Source of the DNA: Apiotrichum sp. Y4204
Lineage: Eukaryota > Basidiomycota > Tremellomycetes > Trichosporonales > Trichosporonaceae
Direction: 5' to 3'
DNA: 64,000 nt
Assembly: GCA_025531455.1 (NCBI GenBank)
Contig: JAMYHL010000018.1
Span: 1 to 64,000 of the forward strand
Shown here: piece by piece, positions 12,675 to 24,326 of the stretch
Numbering within the stretch: position 1 is the stretch's first letter
How the letters are laid out: each line of letters opens with the position of its first letter
Notes under the pieces: model-generated
Told to the model about the DNA's origin: nothing
What the model saw: only the letters and a program-made list of their open reading frames with translations
Database searches by the model: none
Translations under genes and position numbers: made by a program

Positions 12675-14405
12675 ATGTCCATCATCAACTATTGCAGCAG
12701 GTGCCTGCGGGCAAACACACGGCCAGCCAGCGTAGCGGAGCTGCTGCCTCGGGCCGGCTCTGTCCGCTGCAAGTCGACTGCGCCACCACAACCCGAGCCG
12801 ATCCAGATCTACGAGGAGGAGCACGAGTTCACCGATGTCCTCGGTGAACTGCATCGGCGAAAGAAGAAGATGGATCAGAGACGCAATCGTGGTGTAAGAT
12901 AAATATAATGTTGATAACTGACTTTTAGGGCGGTGACTTTGTTGACTTTCTGCGCGTCACGGTCCGTGGCGGTGAGCTGCTGCACGTTGAGCAAGCTGAC
13001 GATAGGCAAGGGCGGTGCCGGGACATCGGCTTTCCTTCCGATGAAGCGCGGCCTTGGGCCGGCCTCTGGCGGCAATGGTGGCCCTGGTGGCTCAGTTTAT
13101 TTGAAGACTTCAACGCACCTCACGTCCCTGTCCTCGGTAGCCAAGCGGTTAATCGGTGAACAAGGAGGGAACGGCGCAGGCAACCTCCGGCACGGAGGGC
13201 GGGGCGGGGACGTGATCGTAACTGTCCCAGTCGGTACCGTGATTCGGGAGATCCGGCGCGAGGGCGAGGCAGAGAAATTCAAGAACGAGTGTGACGCGCT
13301 CGGTCTCGAACGCGACGAGCGGCGACAGCGCGCACGCGATCGCTGGCTCGTACACCACCCGAACATGGAGGCGAGTGACTTGGACATCCGTGAGGCCGAG
13401 CAGCTGCTTAGAAAATCGGGACGGTGGATGCAGTCCACACCCGGATTCGACAAGCTCCCGCCCCTTGAGCTTGATATCAGCGAGCCCCTTCCGGAGCCAG
13501 TGCTACTGGCGCGTGGCGGAGCCGGCGGCTTGGGAAATCCGCACTTCGTGTCGTCCAACATTCGCCACCCCCGTCTTGCATCCCGCGGCGTTCAGCCCCC
13601 AACGCGCACCTTTGAGTTCGAGCTCAAGCTCCTCGCGGACGTTGGCCTTGTCGGTCTCCCGAACGCAGGGAAAAGCACGCTCCTGCGCGCCATGACAGGC
13701 CGTCGCGCCGAAGTCGCAGACTACGCGTTCACAACACTGCACCCACAGATCGGCGTCGTTCGTCTTCTGCAGGAGGGTGGCTGGGCGGCCGCTGTCAGCC
13801 AACCGATCGAGGACACTGAGCTGGAACGCGAGGCGGACGCCAATGCCCGTGACAAGGGCGAGTACACCCCGCTCCCGCGTGCCTCGCGTAAGCGCCAAGC
13901 ACCGGAACGTACGCGCTTCACTGTGTCCGACAACCCGGGTCTTCTCGCCGGAGCATCGGAGAACGTTGGTCTCGGACACTCCTTCCTCCGCTCCATCGAG
14001 CGCTCCCTGGCATTGGCCTACGTTCTCGACGCGCGAAAGGCGAACCCCGCAGATGACCTCCACACGCTCCGTGAGGAACTCGAGGCCTACAAACCCGGTC
14101 TCGCGTCACGCGTGCGCGCAGTAGTGCTGAACAAGGCGGACGAGATGTTGGAGGAGGAGCTCGAAGAGCGCATCGCGGGGCTGAAGAGCGCGGTCAAGGA
14201 GCTTGACGATGGAGAGCCCGAGATTCTCGTCGTGAGCGCCAAGTTTGGCACCGGCATGGAACGCCTCGTCAACCTCCTCGCGGACGCGGTCGATGCCGCG
14301 CGCCCGCCCAAACCCCAGTCGCCCAAGGTCAAGGTCAAGGAGAAGCGCCCAGAGCCGGAACCGCTGCCCGAGGAGCCGCCGGAGAAGGTCGAGGAGCTGT
14401 TTTAG
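12675..14405 (+). CDS. MTG2: mitochondrial Obg-family GTPase
   Basis: Exons 12675-12893, 12929-12971 and 13006-14405 give 553 aa. The start gives an Arg/Ser/Cys-rich, acid-free N-terminus like a mitochondrial presequence. The Obg domain begins in the 43-nt exon 2 (FVDFLRVTVRGG) and continues KGGAGTSAFLPMKRGLGPASG and GGRGGDVIVTVP. The G domain has G1 GLPNAGKST (about 303-311), G3 DNPGLLAGASENVGLGHSFL, G4 NKAD and G5 VSA. Two charged insertions are visible, one inside the Obg domain (about 165-230) and one between G2 and G3 (about 345-390). Family members are needed for assembly of the mitochondrial large ribosomal subunit. The C-terminus is a Pro/Lys/Glu-rich tail. Confidence 0.93.
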
Positions 14406-14646
14406 ATGTATACACTGTAGCACCACACCATTCATGCATGCCTTGAGCACACAGAGAGGCCAGCGCAGACCATACAGCATACATGCCAGAGCCCGGCTCG
14501 AGCTCGAGTTGCTCATTGCAAAATACTTCCGCGCCTCCACATTTGCCACCCAAATGACGAGAATTCACAGTCTGAAACCCGCAAGACAAAGGCATTGTTG
14601 TTGGCATCAACAATCTCTTCATCGCTCTTCCTCCCATTCATCCACG

Positions 14647-15310
14647 ATGGCCGACACTGCGCAGAAGTAGGTTTATCTACCAAGTGTAACCTAACACCAG
14701 GCCCGCGCCGTGGTCCTCGGCCGCGATTGACGCTGCCTCGCACGGCGCCATCGCCTTCTGTCAGATCTATTACGAGGCCTACGACGAGCCGACGCGCCGC
14801 GCCTCTGTGGGTTGCAACCGAGATATTGACTAACCATAATTAGGAAGTACCGCTGTTCTACCTCCCGACAGCGAAGGTGGTGTGGAATGGCAATGTCGTT
14901 TCCCCCGACCAGCCGAGCATGACGGCCTTCCTCGAGGCGATGCCGCTGTCCAGACACGACTGCCAATCGCTTGACTGCCACCCTCTCAAGCGTGGGTGCA
15001 GTAGAGAAGAAATGTGTGGCTAACGGCAGCACTTGAGGGCGCGACTTCTAGCGCACCAGAGCTTGTCCTCACCGTCACCGGCTCAGTCCTGCACGGCCCG
15101 ACGGTCGTCACCGTCGGCGACCCCGCGATGGTGGACCCCAGCGAGTTTCCGCGCAAGTTCCGCGAGGTGTTTGTGCTCGCGCCAATCGAGGCGGCCGAGG
15201 GCATGCAGCCCAAGGTGAGTAGGAGATGCAGGGGTGATGTTCACCGGATGAGGGACCGGGCTGATGGGCAGTATGCTATCCAGAGCGCGAACTTCCGCTT
15301 CATTGGGTAG
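14647..15310 (+). CDS. NTF2-like protein, NXT1/p15-type mRNA export cofactor
   Basis: Exons 14647-14666, 14701-14806, 14844-14991, 15030-15214 and 15272-15310 give 165 aa, the usual size for the family. The NTF2 fold is recognisable from the N-terminal helix (AAIDAASHGAIAFCQIYYEAYDEP), the strand LFYLPTAKVVWNGN, the HDCQSLDCHPL segment, the strand LVLTVTGSVLHG and the C-terminal FREVFVLAP plus YAIQSANFRFIG. Such proteins pair with Mex67/NXF1 to export mRNA through the nuclear pore. The choice of NXT1-like over NTF2 itself is inferred from the C-terminal motif. It lies tandem to MTG2, 241 bp downstream. Confidence 0.8.
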
Positions 15311-15862
15311 AGTCCGAAGGAGCGCCCGATGCAGCAACGCACGACAAAACGCAACAAACGCCCAACACATTACAAAACACATCTACACCCATACTTTTGC
15401 CGCTGACCTGATGCGGTGAAAAATCTTGCGACACAGTGCCTACCCTGTACAGATAGACTGATGCATGATAATGACATGCGCCGCTCGCGGCTCGCGGCCA
15501 GCAACTCGATGGATTTACGCCGAACTCCTCGGTCGTCTGGTAAACAATCTCACAGCACTAACCTATCCCACCCATCGTTGCAGCGAAGGGAATGTGTCCG
15601 CACAGTCCGCAGACTGCAGCTTTACATTCACCACATGGATAGCAGAAGGTTCAACAGCTGCCTTTCCGATCCGTCCCATTGCGTTTGCTTGTGCCAACAC
15701 CCCCTTCTTCGTGACAACAACGGACACCTTTCCAGATCACTTGTTCTCCAGCATCTCGCAATCCGGCGCTTAGCGCTGCTACAGTGAATAAAGAATAACC
15801 ATAGCTATCAATAAAATGTAAGTGTACAACAGAACATAGCCACTGCCCCACCACTCTCTCCA
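15311..15862. other. intergenic region between convergent genes
   Basis: 3' flanks of the NTF2-like gene and TAF8. Nothing protein-like or structured was recognised. Confidence 0.4.
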
Positions 15863-16638
15863 TCAACTGCACCCCGCGCCTTTGACGCCCCACTTCCTTC
15901 TGACCTCTCTCGTATCCGCACGCCTGTAATCCACCAGCCCGAGCTCAGCAGGGATATCGCCGCGCTCCGTGGCCGTGAGTTTCATAAACTCGAGCACGCC
16001 CTGCGTAACCTTCGACGCCGCGGGCGCTGGCGGCGGCGGCAAATCCGTCTTGTACGTCCACGGGTCGGGGAGGGGCGGCGCGCCGTCCCACGCGTACGGC
16101 GGCGGCTTAGCAATCTGAGGCTTAACATCCCCACTTCCTTCCGGTATCGAGGCAATGTTGGGCACTGGGATGGGTTCCGGCGGCTCGGGGACAGTGGAAA
16201 GGTCATAGCCTGATGTCAGATCGAAGACTAAGACGGGGATCTGAGGCACCCACAAGTACGTTTCCGCTTCGACTCTCTGCGCAGGCTTGCAACGTTCCAT
16301 CCGCTGTCTTCCTGGGCGGCCATGAGGTCTCGCGCGTTCGGTGCCCTCCGGCCAGCGAGCGAGGCGTACGCGTGCGCAGTTTCGAACAGGCGCTGAATGT
16401 CTGGAGTCAGCGGTGGGTGCTGCAGGGGAATGACGAGAACAGCACCTGCAATAGCTGTTATTCACGCATCAGAATACTCACGCAATTCCAACAACCGCTC
16501 CATCTCAGCAAGGGCGCCCGCCTCAGCGCCGTCGAAGCCTCTTCGCGAGAGCGTCGCGCCCACAACGCGGTGCACGTACCCCGGCGCCACGGTTGGCGAG
16601 ACGTACGTGTGCGGATCGCTTGGAGAGTGGGACGTCAT
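15863..16638 (-). CDS. TAF8: TFIID subunit TAF8
   Basis: Exons 16638-16482, 16400-16260 and 16209-15863 give 214 aa. An N-terminal histone fold is visible (GYVHRVVGATLSREGF, ALAEMERLLELHIQRLFETA, then GRRAPNARDLM), the bromodomain-associated fold by which TAF8 pairs with TAF10. After a basic link (RRESKRKR) comes a Pro-rich half with the TAF8 C-terminal hallmark PPLPDPWTYKTDLPPPP. Intron 2 must be removed at GTACTT...CATCAG to join the two halves in frame, because reading straight through would give a non-conserved N-terminus. It acts in the nucleus in RNA polymerase II promoter recognition. Confidence 0.85.
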
Positions 16639-16973
16639 CACGATGGCGACAAAAGCCGTTTGCGAGGGGACGGAGAAGGAAAACTAGATGATGTGTGGAG
16701 AACAGTCAAGATGCACGCGATCTCCTTGCCATCGACCACAAACGCTCTCCGTCACAACAAAGACGCCTGGCGGGCCGGCTGTGATGTGGTGATCGTGGTG
16801 ATAAGCCGTGCTGCCACGTGACCAGAATAACACGTCATCTGTATGCAATGTCCACACTCGGAATTCCCTGGAGCGTCATAGAACGCGCATCGTCGACCAC
16901 ATTCAGCTCCATCACACATATCACATCACACCAACAACACCATTATCCTCTCACCAGCACCCACTTCCTCATC
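16639..16973. promoter_or_regulatory. divergent promoter, TAF8 / GET2
   Basis: 335 bp between divergent starts. The GET2 side has CA-rich leader sequence (16905-16960). No gene. Confidence 0.35.
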
Positions 16974-18132
16974 ATGGCCGAGCCACACATGACCGAAGCC
17001 CAGAAGCGCGCAGCGGCGCGCAAGGCGAAGATTCTGGCACGCGGGAATGCGGGCCTGCAGCGGCTAGCGCAGACTGCGCGTGGCGAAGAGGCGGACAAGT
17101 TGTACGGCGACGAGGCGTCGCCCGCGAGCTCGGCCACGCCTTCCCGCCCCGAAACCCCGACCACGACGAGCACGGCGTCGAACCCACCCACAACTTCAAC
17201 CACAGGCACAGCAAGCACAACGAGCACAGCGAAACCGACAGCCAAGGCGCCCGGCTGGGCTCCCCCAGCCCCGAGCGCCACTGGCGGTCGTCGCGCCGAA
17301 GCCGCACAGCCGCCTCCGATGCCCGAAGATATGCAGGCGCAGATGGAGGCCATGATGCGCATGCTCGGCGGCGGACCAGGTGCTGGTGCCGGAGCCGAGG
17401 GCGAGGTGCCCGACATGTCGAACTTCTTCGCACAGCTCATGGGCGGCATGCCGCCTCCCGGCGCCGGTGGACCAGGTGCCAATCTCCTCACGGACTCGGG
17501 CGAGGGCACCCCGAACTTCTCGGATCCGGCTCAGAACCCGTTTGCGAACATGCCTGGATTCCCGGGAATGGGCACAGGGATGGGGATGGGAATGCCGGGC
17601 ATGGGAATGGGAATGGGTGCGCCGCCGCCGCCGCCGTCCAAGGCCTCGCGCTTTTTCCCGCTCCTCCATGCGATTGCCGTCATCGCGCTCGTGGTCTTCG
17701 TCGCGGCTTGGTGGGAGCCCACGCTGTCGCTCGTGCGCTGGGGAGGACTCTCGAGCGAGCGTAAATGGGCCACACGCTGGGCGACGCTCGCGGGCCGCAC
17801 TGGCGCATACGGTGTTAAGAGCGTAGAGCCGATGGTGAGTGACTAAAGAAGGACCTACATTCAACCGGTTTTGCTCACTCCAGCCCGTCTTCTACGCGTT
17901 TGTAACCCTCGAGGCGATTCTCTTCGCCACGCGCGTCACCCTCATCCGCACACCGCCGTCACTTCATCCCCTCCTCGCCAACGTCCTGCCCCTGCTCCCG
18001 CCCAACCTCGGCCGCAGCATCATGGCGGGTTCCAAGTATCTCGGCGTCGCGAGCCAGGTGTACGCCGACGGATGCCTGTTTGTCTTTGGACTCGGGTGCG
18101 CAATCGTCCTGGCGGAGTATCTGGCAAAGTAG
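16974..18132 (+). CDS. GET2: GET2-like receptor for tail-anchored protein insertion
   Basis: Exons 16974-17834 and 17884-18132 give 369 aa. The N-terminus (EAQKRAAARKAKILARGN) carries the basic helix used by Get2/CAML to bind the ATPase Get3. A long Thr/Ser/Pro-rich linker follows, and then a Gly/Met-rich low-complexity stretch (GMGTGMGMGMPGMGMGMG, about 200-220). Three hydrophobic segments lie at about 226-246, 289-308 and 350-367, the last ending close to the C-terminus (ALAEYLAK-like). The topology of a cytosolic N-terminus plus three TMs near the end fits Get2, which forms the ER insertase with Get1. Identification rests on architecture rather than high sequence identity. Confidence 0.8.
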
Positions 18133-18250
18133 GAATCTTACATGATATGGTGGTATAGCATGCATTCCTGTAAAATAGCGTAGCTTGGCAGATGGTACTG
18201 TATGACAGGGTATATGTGCATCAATGTATATCTTCTATCATCCAAAATCA

Positions 18251-19921
18251 CTATGCGACATCCACGCGGTCCACACTCGGCGTCGTCCACGTCACGGTAC
18301 ATAGTGGGACAATGACGGCGAAGAACGCAGGCCATGCAACGTTGCCAAACAGCTCCCACTCGCCGCGCAGCTCGCGGATGAGGGGGAACGCATAGACGAG
18401 CGCCGAGGTGAGAATCACCGTGCCGAGGGGAATGGAGATGCGGAAGTTTGAGACCGGCACATTGGCAGTCACAATGGGGTTAAGCGCGAGGAGGGACATG
18501 GCGGCCAACAGAAGGGCCTGCGGGAAGTTGACCATGGCGAGGGTGGGGATGAGCGCGCCGTAGAAGAGGTGTGCGAGCGCGAGCAGGGATGTGCGTGCAG
18601 CGCCGACGGGACGCGGGAGGAACGGCGCGAGGGCAATGATCCACGGGCTCTGGACCATCCACCCGACTAGTGCCATGAGCATGGCCGGGATGGTCCACGC
18701 GGCTCCGGCGAGCGGGGCGGGACAATCGAATCCGCCGAGAGTGAGACTCGCGCCAAGGATGACCGCCGCGGGGAGGTAGTGCGCGACGTCCATCATGCGA
18801 TCCGGAGCAGGGAGGAGGTAGAAGAACCAGCTGGCGTGGAGGCGCTCCAGGGCGTTGTTGAACGTCCGTAGCGTGCCCTCCAGCCCACGGCCGAACGAGT
18901 GGTACCCGTGCGGGCCTTCAGCGGGGACGGCATACATCGTGACAGCGTCGATGCGATGTTTTGCCAGCACACCGTGTGCGGCTGACGGGCGCCCAAGCGC
19001 CATGTACTTGAAGTGGTCCCATAGGTGTTTTGCTCCGGTCATGTAGGTCATCGGCGACTGGGGGTCGCGCACGTGCAGTCCGTCCTCGTACCCCACGCTC
19101 CAGTATCCGACCTGGCCGACCGAGATGACCACGTCGAGATTCGGCAGGCGTCCGTTGACACCCTCTGGTGTGTGAGATTGAGAGACCACAAACAAGTAGC
19201 TCACCATAGAAGATGCCCATGTGCTTGAACGAGTGGTACGGATAGTCGACATTTAGTGCCATCCAGATGTTCGCGCGGGGGTTGTATTCCGCCATGAAGC
19301 CTTCCAGGCCGGAGATGTAGTCGTCTCCGAATACCAGGAAAATATCAAACGCCCAATGGTTCTGCGCGCGAAGAAATTGTGCAAACGACAACAAGAGGGA
19401 CACACCACGGACGTTCGGCACGCCGTCCCTGCTGAGCCAGTTGGCGGACACGAGGATGGCCTCGGTGCCTTCTGAGCGAGGCGGCGAGACGCGTGCAAAC
19501 ACTGCGCTCGTCGTGTTTCCAACTTCATGTCCTGCAGCCGCAAGCTCGTACATCAGGAACTCGGAGCGTTCGGCCCACGTCGCGTTCGCGTCGCGCAGCG
19601 CCTCGACGCGGCTCAGGTGGTGGTCGGCGCGGAATACGTCCGGCCAGTCAAAACGCACGTTCACGCCGCCGGGCTGCAGGGCGTTCTCGTCGACGCGGGT
19701 AATCGTCTTCCACATCTGCGGCAGCGGCAGTGCCGCAATCCATGCTATTCCGATGACGACGAGCAATGCACTGGCATATCAGCGTCGTTCGTCAGGAGAA
19801 CGTACCGTACTGCCGGGAGCCGGGCCCAGATGGCGCCGACGATGCGCCGCTGCCGCGCGAGCTTCTTCCCGAGCTTGCGCTGCTCGTCCACTAGCGAGAC
19901 GTCTTTTGCTTCTGGCGGCAT
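18251..19921 (-). CDS. GAA1: GPI transamidase subunit GAA1
   Basis: Exons 19921-19806, 19770-19205 and 19164-18251 give 531 aa. A basic cytosolic N-terminus (EQRKLGKKLARQRR) precedes the first TM (LLVVIGIAWIAALPLP). A luminal M28-peptidase-like domain follows (ILVSANWLSRDGVPNVRGVSL, IFLVFGDDYISGLEGFMAEY), and then several TMs in the C-terminal 180 residues. GAA1 is part of the ER complex that transfers GPI anchors to proteins. HSFGRGLEGTLRTFNNALERLHASWFFYLL is a typical family block. The gene is divergent from RNase H2B across 324 bp and convergent with GET2. Confidence 0.93.
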
Positions 19922-20245
19922 CGGAGCAAAAGCAGGGTAGGATAGTGAGCAGAACGTCGACCGTCCGCCGGCATGATGTCTGTTGTCATCATCATCGGCC
20001 GTCTCGTCACCATCAGGTCTGGAGTGGAGGTCAAGTCAAACGTTTTGATCCCGAAGATCGCGTGAGTTACGCGTGGAGTTTTGATATCGCTGCCCTCATG
20101 ACCTTGAGGCCTCAAGCCTTAAGTACATCGCCGTCGCGTCTCCAGTCGTGCTGAAGAAATCAAAGACGCGTCGCGCTTCGCGGACATTTCTAATCCTTCC
20201 TTACAGACATCTTCACTTTTTGTGTCTCACTTGAACTCTACAACA
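19922..20245. promoter_or_regulatory. divergent promoter, GAA1 / RNase H2B
   Basis: 324 bp between divergent starts. It contains a short CATCATCATC run (19989-20000). Nothing else recognised. Confidence 0.35.
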
Positions 20246-21515
20246 ATGTCCACAGAAACAGAATACATCGCCATCCTTCCGAAGGGTCAGTTGGCAGGAT
20301 GATCTGCATGAACTGACAGCAGGCATCGATACCGAGCAGAAGTATCTACGTCTCCCGCACCCACGCACAGGTGAGCTTGAACAAGCTCGGCATCGAAACT
20401 CACAGCAGGCGCGCCGCAGCTGTATCTGCCCACAGCATCGGGAATCTGCGAGGTCGTCAAAGTCGCTGGAGCCAAGGGCCGCACATGGTTTATTGGCGAC
20501 GACAGGCTTGCGGGTAGGTGATAGCTGTAAGACATCAGAGCTGACCCGCCAGACGGCGCCATGCTCGTGCACTGCCCGGTCGACCCGTACTTCCTCGCCA
20601 TTCCGGTTGCCCTCTCGCTCTTTTCGGTGCGTTTGAGGCTTCCTGTTTAGCATGAACCTTTAATCGCGCACAAATACACATACTGACATCACAGGACGGC
20701 CGACCAGCGCAATTCCAGCCGCTCTCTGACCTCCTCGCGACGGCAGCAGGTAATGCCGCCTTTGCGCTCAAACCCGCGTTTGCGCCGACCGCCGATGTCG
20801 AGGTATATAACGCCGACATGGGGCGGCTGATCGAGCACAAAGGCTTTCGCGCAGCATTCCGCGCGTGCTGCGAGAAGAAACGTGAGCAGCTGAACTGCCT
20901 TTCTTTCAGCTATTGTTGAAGATCACTGACCTCAGTAATTGGTACCGCCCCGCCTTCCCCGCCCCCAGAGAATGCCTCTTCCCCGCCAAGGCAGGAGGCA
21001 TACTATCGTCCCTCGCGGGAAGCAATCCTGGCTGTCTTGCGGCGCAAGGTGGACGCACTTGCGTCCCCTGACAACTTCTACAAATTTGACCACCTCCTCC
21101 GCGCGCTTGGCCGCGACGGCCTGCTCGAGCCTGGTGTAGATGAGCAACTCATTCACGGTGGGTTGCGAGCCAAGACACTTCTGACCACCAGCGGCACGGA
21201 TACGCGCGTCTGTCGAGCAGATCGCGCAGTACTTAGCCCCGGCGCTGCTGCCGTTCCTCCTACAGTGTTACGAGTAAGCTGAAGACTTGTCGCAGGAGCT
21301 TACAGTCCAGCACGCTCAAGCTTGACGCATACCTCGAGGACCGTGCGGCGGCTGCGCGCGCGGCTGCCGCACCGATCGTGCAGACATCAAGTAAAGAGAA
21401 GGGTGCGGCGAAGCGCAAGGCCGGTCAAAGCAGCCGCGGCGTCGAGGCACTGAAGAAGGTCAAGACAGAGGGTATGGCCAAGATGACGAGCTTTTTTAAG
21501 CCCAAGGCCAAGTAA
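20246..21515 (+). CDS. RNH202: ribonuclease H2 subunit B with C-terminal PCNA-binding motif
   Basis: Exons 20246-20285, 20323-20370, 20409-20513, 20553-20626, 20695-20881, 20936-21157, 21192-21264 and 21296-21515 give about 322 aa. The N-terminal triple-barrel segment is recognisable (IAILPKGIDTEQKYLRLPHPRTG, GAMLVHCPVDPYFLAIPVALSLF). The helical domain follows, and the C-terminus has MAKMTSFFKPKAK, a PIP-box-like sequence with Met in place of the canonical Gln. The subunit helps the complex remove ribonucleotides from DNA at replication sites. The intron between exons 7 and 8 is tiny: the frame allows GTGTTA...CGCAG (31 nt) or GTAAGC...CGCAG (22 nt), so that junction is uncertain by three residues. 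Confidence 0.85.
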
Positions 21516-21778
21516 GTGTGCGATGTGGTAATGTGGACGTTGGGCTCTTGTCATTGTGCATGTATTCATATCCTTTGTACAGTAATGTGTGCAGTGTGTC
21601 AATGCAGGTATGTGATCTAGAATACGAGAGTGTACACGACGAACATGATGGCGATGATGATTGTGCGGTGGGAATGGTTCGTGAGATGAGGTCCAAAGAG
21701 CGTAGCGGATGATATGGGATGCGGGCGAGCAGCGTTCAGCGTTCGCGTAGACTATGGGATAATAAGTGTTCGGTGGTA

Positions 21779-24326
21779 TTACAGCCGCGGTGCGGCATCG
21801 CGTTGGATGCCGAGCAGGCTGGCGCCGAGCCGAGCCCCGATAGACCCAAGGCGGCCGGAGCCAATGGAGTGTCCACGGGTCTGCGGCTCAGGGCTGGGCG
21901 GGGGGAACGCGCATGGCCGGCCGGTCCATTCGCGGGGTGGTGGGCGTGCGGGGGAGGCTGTGGCGGTAGCGACCAGGGAGCTCTGCGAAGAGCGAGGCTG
22001 GACATCCTGCGCAGAAAAGACAACGCTCTCGCGGATCGATAGCGAAGCCAGGTGCTCGTCGTCCTCCGAGTCCGAGGCTGTCTCGTGGCCCATCAGCGAG
22101 TGCGAGGTCGAGAGCGGCGGCGTGAGCAGCTCGCCGGTATGTCCGTGGGTTTGGGTCTGTGTGCTCGCAGCCTGGGCTTGAAGTTGAGGGTGCACAAAGC
22201 GAGCCACTTGCGGCGAGGATGGGCGCTCGGAGAGGACTTGCATCCGCATGGGGCGAACGATAGCGCGCAGCGTGGCGACCTCTTCTTGGATGCGGAGACT
22301 CTCGGTCATTGTCCGACTGAGAGTTAGTCACAGGAATAGATCGCCTTGACTCACACTTCGCTGCGGCGCTCGGCGGCGTCGAGACCCGCCGCGAGATGTA
22401 TGACAGCCGCGCGGAGGGCGGCACAAGGTTCAGAGGTGTACGAGCGCGGGTGGGGAAGGCGCTGGAGCATCCAGTCAGTGTACGACATCCGTGGTGGTGG
22501 GGTGAGAGATGATATCGACACGCGAGGGACCGGAGCCATGGGTGGTGGAGGTGGGGGTGGGGCTGTCGAGGTGGATGCGGAGTGGGACGAGGATGAAGAT
22601 GAGGTGGTGGTGGTGGTTGTAATAGCAATGCTGTCGTCTGTGCTGGAGAGCAGGGTGGTGTTGGCCGTCGGGGTTGCCTCGGGGTCAGCTTCAGCAACCG
22701 GTCGTGCAGGGATGGGTATAGCGGATGGAAGAGGGGGTAGGGGCGGTGGCGGCGACCGCGGTGAGACAGGTCTAGATTCCGGTATAGGCCAGTTGATCTG
22801 GTCCTCCTGCCACAAAGCCCGTGGTATCGTCATGCCTCGACGCAAGTTCCAGAGCTGCGAGCGCAGGTCCTCGTTCTCAGCCACAAGGTCGTCGTGTCGT
22901 TTCTCCAGAGTCTTGAAGCGTGCATCGTTAGCAGCGAAGAACCCGCTCAAAGATTCAAACACGCATGATTGGAGATGTTTGTCGAGCTCGCAGCGCGGGA
23001 CGATTGCCGCGCACCCTCGTGATGAGTGCGTACATGCCACCGGCGCAGAAGGACAAGCCCATCGGTGGTGTGTTGCACTCGTTGTTACTGTTTGTTAACA
23101 CAAAGCCCGTGGGCAATATGTGACGGCCTTCTGGCGATCTGTGTCTTGAATGCCGCCGCCGCGAGGCCGGCACGCGTGACGGAGACCGCCACCACTTGCA
23201 CCACAATCACGACCACAAGAGGCGCACTCACAAGGGTCGCCGCAGTGTTCACACTCCGCGCTACAGCCGTCCTGAGCATCGTCGCCACCGCAACAGCTTG
23301 CGTGCTTGCCCTCCTGATGGTCAGCACAACAACTCACTGTCCCCGCTCCTCCGCTGTCTCACCTTGACCTCCTTGAACGCGACAACAACTCCGCACCGAT
23401 TACACTCCATCCGGCGGTGAAAGCATTCGTACGCGCGGTGGTGGGGCATGCGATGGCGTGCCATCTGGCTGTCAGCTTGATGCAAAATGATTTGAGCGGC
23501 ATGGGCGAATGCCCAAGGGTCCGGCAGCCAAGGACACCACCAAGTGACACAGAAGCACGTTCCCAGGTCCGGAGGCCCAAGGCGCCAAGGTCGTACGCCT
23601 CGCAGATGGGCAGGGCGACGGTCGCATCTTGCGCGACGCGACCGCCTTGTCTCGGATCCTCCACGACGTCGGCGCGTCTGCGCACCGGTGCGCTCCGACA
23701 CATGCGTCGGCCACCCTCCGCGCTCCTCATCCCCGGTCATCGAGCATCGCGACACGTACCGATATCCCGCACTGGTCATCCCCACAGGTCACGATTGCGC
23801 GCGCGCACGAGCGGAGGTGGGCGAGGAGAAGGCCGCGCTGCATGACCTTGCCGCACCCGTCTGCCTCGCATTTAACTTGCAGCTCGTCGAGCATGAGCTG
23901 CACGAGCGGTTCCGTATCCTGCAAGCTTGACGGTGTGAGAGCGCTCCTGTCGATCGGACAGCTAGGGTTGTGCTTGAGCGCACGGGTGATGCAGTCGCGG
24001 CAGAAGGTGTGCTTGCAGCTCGCGGTGGTCACCGGGTCGACGAGCGCGGACTGGCAGATCGCGCATGTCTGGGTGTCAGCAGATGCATGCAGGAACATAA
24101 GCGTGTGAGTCGCGAGATCGGGCTGGTTGCCATCACCCAAGACGGCATCGCTGTATCACGGTGGGCGGACGACAGAGATGGAACGGGGTGGATGAGTGTT
24201 ACCGGCATCTCGGCGTCGGCTGACGCCGAATCCGAACCGGCGAAACCAGGCAAGTGTCAGTCAACGCACCAGATTGGGATCCACCTCCTCAACATAGTTG
24301 TACACGACCTCGGCCTCGCGGGTCAT
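21779..24326 (-). CDS. RING finger plus TRAF-type zinc finger protein (probable E3 ubiquitin ligase)
   Basis: Supported exons: 24326-24270, 24068-23760, one ending at 23363, 23313-23232, 23087-22355 and 22316-21779. Splicing exon 1 to exon 2 builds VEEVDPNL joined to TCAICQSALVDPVTTASCKHTFCRDC, a C3HC4 RING. TRAF-type knobs follow (VKCEADGCGKVMQRGLLLAHLRSC, ECNRCGVVVAFKEVKEGKHASC, ACTHSSRGCAAIVPRCELDKHLQSC). After these come a short coiled coil (FKTLEKRHDDLVAENEDLRSQL), runs of Thr, Ser and Pro, and a second helical stretch (LRIQEEVATLRAIVRPM). The segment 23759-23400 is not resolved: no acceptor in the phase of the strong GTACGT donor at 23759 was found, so an exon there may be missing or mis-joined. 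Substrates are unknown. Confidence 0.75.

Noticed and set aside
15863..16465. Single-exon reading of TAF8 with a Cys/Arg-rich N-terminus
   Set aside because: Splicing at 16259/16210 and 16481/16401 restores the histone fold, whereas the unspliced N-terminus is non-conserved.
22575..22640. Possible microsatellite (Thr/Ser/Pro runs)
   Set aside because: It lies within the RING/TRAF gene frame and uses mixed synonymous codons, so it is a low-complexity protein segment rather than an independent repeat.
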